Below, in pieces: positions 59,893-64,000 of a DNA stretch of 64,000 nucleotides. Location of the stretch: positions 55,482,730-55,546,729 of the forward strand of contig NC_134103.1 in assembly GCF_000715075.1 (NCBI RefSeq). The letters run 5' to 3'. The stretch comes from Nicotiana tabacum. Taxonomy: Eukaryota; Streptophyta; Magnoliopsida; Solanales; Solanaceae. A program made the position numbers and the translations under genes. The notes under the pieces were generated by a model. It was not told the DNA's origin, did no database searches, and saw nothing but the letters and a program-made list of their open reading frames with translations. Position 1 is the first letter of the stretch. Each line of letters begins with the position of its first letter.

Positions 59893-61866
59893 GCCTCACT
59901 CAGTCATAAATATGCTGCAGGCGGGCAGCCTCGATCCACACTCATCCTCAAAAATCAGGCCCTCGGCCTCACTCAGTCATAAACCTCTCAAGCCACTTGG
60001 GCATTTCAGTAAAACTGGGCATTCGGCCCAAAATATTTATATGCATCAAAATAGAGTCATACAACTGAGTTATGCGGTAAAAAGTATAAACATGACTGAG
60101 TATAGATTTTCAATCAAAAACAGTGAGAGGATGGTAAGAAACAACCCCTAAGGGTCCAAACAGCTTTGGCGCAAGGCCCAAATATGGCATTCAGCCCAAT
60201 TTACAGAAATTCTTTCTAAAACATCTAAGTATCAAATGGTTTCAACAAAGTATGCAACTTTACAGTTGCTACAGGGCGGACTAAGTCATAAAACCCCAAC
60301 AGTGCACGCCCACACGCCCGTCATCTAGCATGTGCGTCACTTCAAAATAGTAGAATGATACAAAATCCGTGGTTTCATACCCTCAGTACTAGATTTACAA
60401 TCGTTACTTACCTCAAAACGTGAAACTTTTTACTCCGCTATGCCTTTGCCTCGCAAATCGGCCTCCGAATGCCTCGAATCTAATCACAAATAATTCGTTT
60501 CAGTCAATAAAATTTATTGGAATTAATTCCATAAGAAACTACTAATTTTTCATAAAAATCCAAAATTTAGCTCAAAATTTGTCTATGGGGCCCATGTCTC
60601 GGAACCCGACAAAAGTTATAAAATCCGAAAGCCCATTCAACCATGAGTCTACCCATACCAATTTTACCAAAATCCAACCTCAACTCGACCCTCAAATCTA
60701 CAAATCTTGTTTCCAAATTTCTAAGTTTCAATCTCCGATTTACACCTCAAAATCATGTATTCTAGTCGGATTATTCGATGATAATTCAAAATTATGGAGT
60801 AGAAATGATCACAAGGGACTTACCTGAAGTTTTCCTTGAAAATATATCAAAATCGCCTCTCCTCAAGCTCCAATTTGTCAAAAATGGCAAATGGGACGAA
60901 GTCCATGTTTTTATAATTCTGCCCAGACAACCTCGGTTCTACCTCGATCTTCGCCTTCGATCTTGGGCTTCGATCGAGGTCCTCAATCCTGGTCCTCGAT
61001 CCTGGCCCTCGATCTTGGTTTTCAATCCTAGGCCTTCGATCATGTCTTCGACCCGGCCTTCGACCGTGACCCTCGACCCTGGACTCGATCATGGCTTCGA
61101 TCGTGGCCCTCGACTCTGGGCTCGATCATGGCTTCGATCGTGGCCCTCAACTCTGGGCTCGATCATGGCTTCGATCGTGGCCCTTGACTCTGGGCTCGAT
61201 CTGGGCTCGATTTCTAGGATCGATTCTGAGAGATTTCTGGGCTCGAATCTGGAAGAAGAAATTTCCAACATAAGGAAATTGCAGCAGCTATTGTAGTTCA
61301 ATTTTTGATCCGTTATCCATCCGAAACTCACCCAAGCCCTCGGGACCCCAACCAAATATACCAACAAGTCCTAAAACATCATATGAACTTAGTCAAATAC
61401 TGAAATCACCTCAAACAATTCTAAAACCATGAATTACGCCTCAATTCAAGCCTAATGAACTTTGAAATTTCTAATTTCTACAAACAACTCCGGAACCTAT
61501 CAAATCACGTCCGATTGACCTCAAATTTTGCACACAAGTTCTAAATGACATAACAGAGGTATTGCAATTTTCAGAATCGGATTTCGACCCTGATATCAAA
61601 AAGTCAACCCCCCGGTCAAACTTCTCAAAAATAAAACTTTCGGCATTTCAAGCCTAATTCCTCTACGGACTTACAAATAATATTCCGGACACGCTCCTAA
61701 ACCAAAAATCACCATATAGAGCTATTGGAATCATCAAAATTCAAATCCGAGGTCGTTTACATATAGGTCCATATCCAGTCCACTTTTCTAACTTAAAATT
61801 TTCAATTATGAGACTAAGTGTCTCATTTCACTCCGAGTTCCTTCCGGACTCGAACCAACTAACCCA
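59893..61866 (-). repeat. 5' LTR of element C, remaining part, truncated
   Basis: Continues LTR C from the 75-bp unit (GCTGC/GCAGC stem-loop at 59914-59929) to AACTAACCCA at 61866, matching 44405-46270. The final 90 or so bases of the LTR are missing, so the right insertion boundary of C is lost. The CCTCGATCCTGG block (60945-61250) is expanded relative to the left LTR, with three GGCTTCGATCGTGGCCC units. Confidence 0.87.
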
Positions 61867-62146
61867 GAGTGATTATGCGGACCGCAGAGTGATTATGCGG
61901 CCCACAGAGTGATTATGCGGTCGCAAAATGGACCGCATAAATGCCCATTTCTGGCAAAAATTTTCCTTTACTTTTCCGTGCGTTGTTCAACCCAAAAAGT
62001 CCGAGTCGCGGAGAGCTTACGAGCCGCGAAGAATTTCTACAATCCTCAAACACGTAAGCCTAGTCCGACACCATGAAACATTATTTTCTTTACAAATTTT
62101 TCCACGCCTTACACTTAAGTACTTCAAAATTTTTCGGGGTGTTACA
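61867..62146 (-). repeat. 5' LTR of B2, first 280 bases
   Basis: Minus-strand start TGTAACACCCCGAAAAATTT at 62146. Contains three GAGTGATTATGCGG units and GCGGTCGC words like the CpG-rich block of the B3 LTR. This is the continuation of the LTR interrupted at 43425. Confidence 0.75.
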
Positions 62147-63079
62147 GTGGGTTAAGCTCATTTGAGAATTTTATCAAACACTAGGTGTGCAATTTAGACC
62201 ACAAGGCACTAGGATAGGAATCCTTCATCTGATAACTAATTCCAAAGTCAATATTTCACTCAAATCAGTTCAACAGTTCCCAAACTACCATGTTTATCAC
62301 ATGCATGCACAATGACTAACTTCCAACCCCAGATTCATGTCTCACATTACCCATGTTTAGTCCAATTCCAAAGTTGAGAGCTGAGGATTAGAGCCTTACC
62401 TCTTAGAAGGAGACCTTGAGAGATTTCCTTGTTGAATTCCAATGCTTGAGCAAGGGATGGTTAGTGGAATGGTGGGAGCTTCTTGACCCCTCTCTAAAAC
62501 ACTCCTCCTCTCTCTAAAACAGCTGTTGAAACTAGCCAAAATAACCCCAAAGTTATTTTTATAAAAATGGGGTCGGGTTATAAAAATAGGAAAATGGGCC
62601 CCCCGAACACAGCTCTGCGGTTGCAGAGTCGACCAGAGAATAGATATTCGGCCCGCAAAATGGGCCGCGAAAGTGATGCCAAAAACCAGGCTGCTCTGGA
62701 TCAGTCTATGATAAGCAGACCTATTATGCGGCCGCGAAATGGACCGTAGAATCACCCTCTGAATTTCTTTATGCCAATTCTGCGACGGAAGTGCAGCCTG
62801 CGAGACGATTATGCGGTCGCATAGTTGACCGCAAAACGACCTCCAAAATTAGCCATTTCTCTGCTTCACTCCGCGGCGGATCTGCGGTCGCACGACGGAC
62901 CGCAGAAATGCCTTGTTCTGCAGTAATTGTTTTCAACTCCTCAACGCACTATTCAACCCAAACAGTCCGCACTGAGGCTCGCAAGCTTGCCGCGAAGAAT
63001 ATCTACAATACTCAAACACATTAGCCTACCTCAGCACCATGAAGACCCGGTTTTAGGTGAAATTTTATGGGGCTTTACA
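62147..63079 (-). repeat. LTR of family B (copy B1), 5'-terminal part
   Basis: Minus-strand start TGTAAAGCCCCATAAAATTT at 63079, then a block with TTATGCGGTCGCA and ATGGACCGCAGA words (62600-62900), TATA-like TTATAAAAAT, and AGAG/GTAAGGCT (plus 62393-62400). It is cut at 62146 by the start of B2. The next base outside is TCTAT (63080-63084), matching 4 of 5 bases of TTTAT at 18120-18124. Confidence 0.75.
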
Positions 63080-63559
63080 TCTATAATTAAAGGGCAACGA
63101 AAGCGTTCGCCAGATATTGCCACCACTCATCTCCAACTACAAGCATAGTTTTCCTCGAGTCATCACTCTTGAACTACAATTGGCCTTATTCCCACCTTCC
63201 GCGGGATATGTAGGCAGCTCATATCCGGGCAAGGCCGTATCTACTCTATTCGTATCAAAATAATGCATCACAAACCCAGTCTCACCATAAATTCCACACA
63301 GGCGCAGATCGCCAATTCATTTTCTAGAACTACATATGGTCTGATCCTCGTTAAGTCCAAGGTATATGGGCGATTCAAAATAAGACTTCGGCCATTAACT
63401 CATCCAAGTTCCTTCTTCTCTTCGTAACTCCATTAAAAATATTTTGAGCCTTCCACTTCCTTTCTTGCAATGTATGCCCAAAGTCTGGATAAAATTAGCT
63501 ACTAAGTCAATTTCTTTGTGCAAAAACTCTTTTATTGTTCCTGGTTAAAGAGGGACAGA
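63080..63559 (+). repeat. End of the Tat-like 3' region, with PPT
   Basis: No coding domain. Contains GCGGGATATGTAGGCAGCTC near 63206, as in the repeats at 15940-16345, and a polypurine stretch AAAGAGGGACAGA (63547-63559) before an LTR start. Confidence 0.6.
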
Positions 63560-64000
63560 TGTTGAAGACCAATTTTTGTTCTCCCTTTTTCAAATTAATT
63601 TATTATACTTCTTGATCAATAATAGTTTAGCAAAATCTATTTAATCTATTTCTAAAAGTATTATTTATCACATATTTTCTACAAAGACTAAAATAAAATA
63701 AAAATAGTGATTAGTACTAATAATATTTTTATTATTATATAAATAAAAATTATTTTTGATTATGATTATAATTTATGAAACAATTAATCATTTAGCTATT
63801 TACATAATTTCTAATTTATGTATGTTTCAAACTTGTTAGTTATCTCAAAATACAAAATTAATTTATAAATACATAAATATATAGTACTTTATTAATAAAA
63901 TAATTTATTATAAATTATTAGGACTAAGGAAGTTGATTAATTAATTATGAATAAAAAGGGGGCTAAAATTCGAATTGAGACTATTTTTATAAAGTCAAAA
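63560..64000 (+). repeat. 3' LTR of the Tat-like element, start only
   Basis: TGTTGAAGACCAATTTTTG directly after a PPT is close to the TGTTGATACCC-type start of Tat LTRs. The rest of the window is AT-rich LTR-like sequence without coding content and runs off the end. Confidence 0.6.

Overview
This window looks like pericentromeric plant nuclear DNA, probably from a solanaceous eudicot. I infer that from how closely the retroelement families resemble ones I know from that group; I ran no search. I see no intact cellular gene, rRNA, tRNA or CRISPR array. Nearly all 64 kb is LTR-retrotransposon sequence, mostly Ty3/gypsy chromoviruses of the Tekay/Del type, plus Athila-like and Tat-like elements stacked inside each other.

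Layout. 1-3500: minus-strand Tekay-type element (A2), gag and 5' LTR. 3501-14635: family E, one LTR (9167-12274) with homologous non-coding interior on both sides; the left interior holds a plus-strand solo LTR (4525-6787) that carries a fragment resembling a CONSTANS-like gene. 14640-18124 and 63080-64000: two ends of one Tat-like element. Between them lies a 45-kb nest (18125-63079) flanked by TTTAT/TCTAT. The nest is an LTR of family B (B1, split between 18125-18911 and 62147-63079) that was invaded twice. (i) An Athila-like element F (18912-32082), itself split by a young, nearly intact Tekay-type element A (20619-30932). (ii) A minus-strand family B element, B2 (32083-62146), whose pol carries a solo LTR (B3, 34862-37760) and whose 5' LTR is split by element C (43426-61866). 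The 5' LTR of C is split in turn by 52397-59892, which holds a 47-bp tandem repeat, a long microsatellite, a pol fragment and the 3' half of element D. The F/B2 boundary (about 32083) is a deletion scar.

Only element A is close to functional: 2529-bp LTRs about 99.3% identical by eye, PBS, PPT, and one gag-pol frame broken by a single CGA-to-TGA codon. Element C carries an inverted RNase H-integrase segment.

The most interesting signals are small structures shared by several families: (a) paired consensus 5' splice sites in the LTRs with a 3' splice site abutting the gag ATG, which would remove the PBS from gag mRNA; (b) a conserved CTGCA/TGCAG stem-loop after a CGTACTNACG-like box; (c) iterated stem-loops next to CCGATCC with compensatory stem changes; (d) a TTCGAGGACGAA hairpin just before the polypurine tract; (e) a CpG-rich palindromic block just upstream of the likely transcription start in five LTR families.
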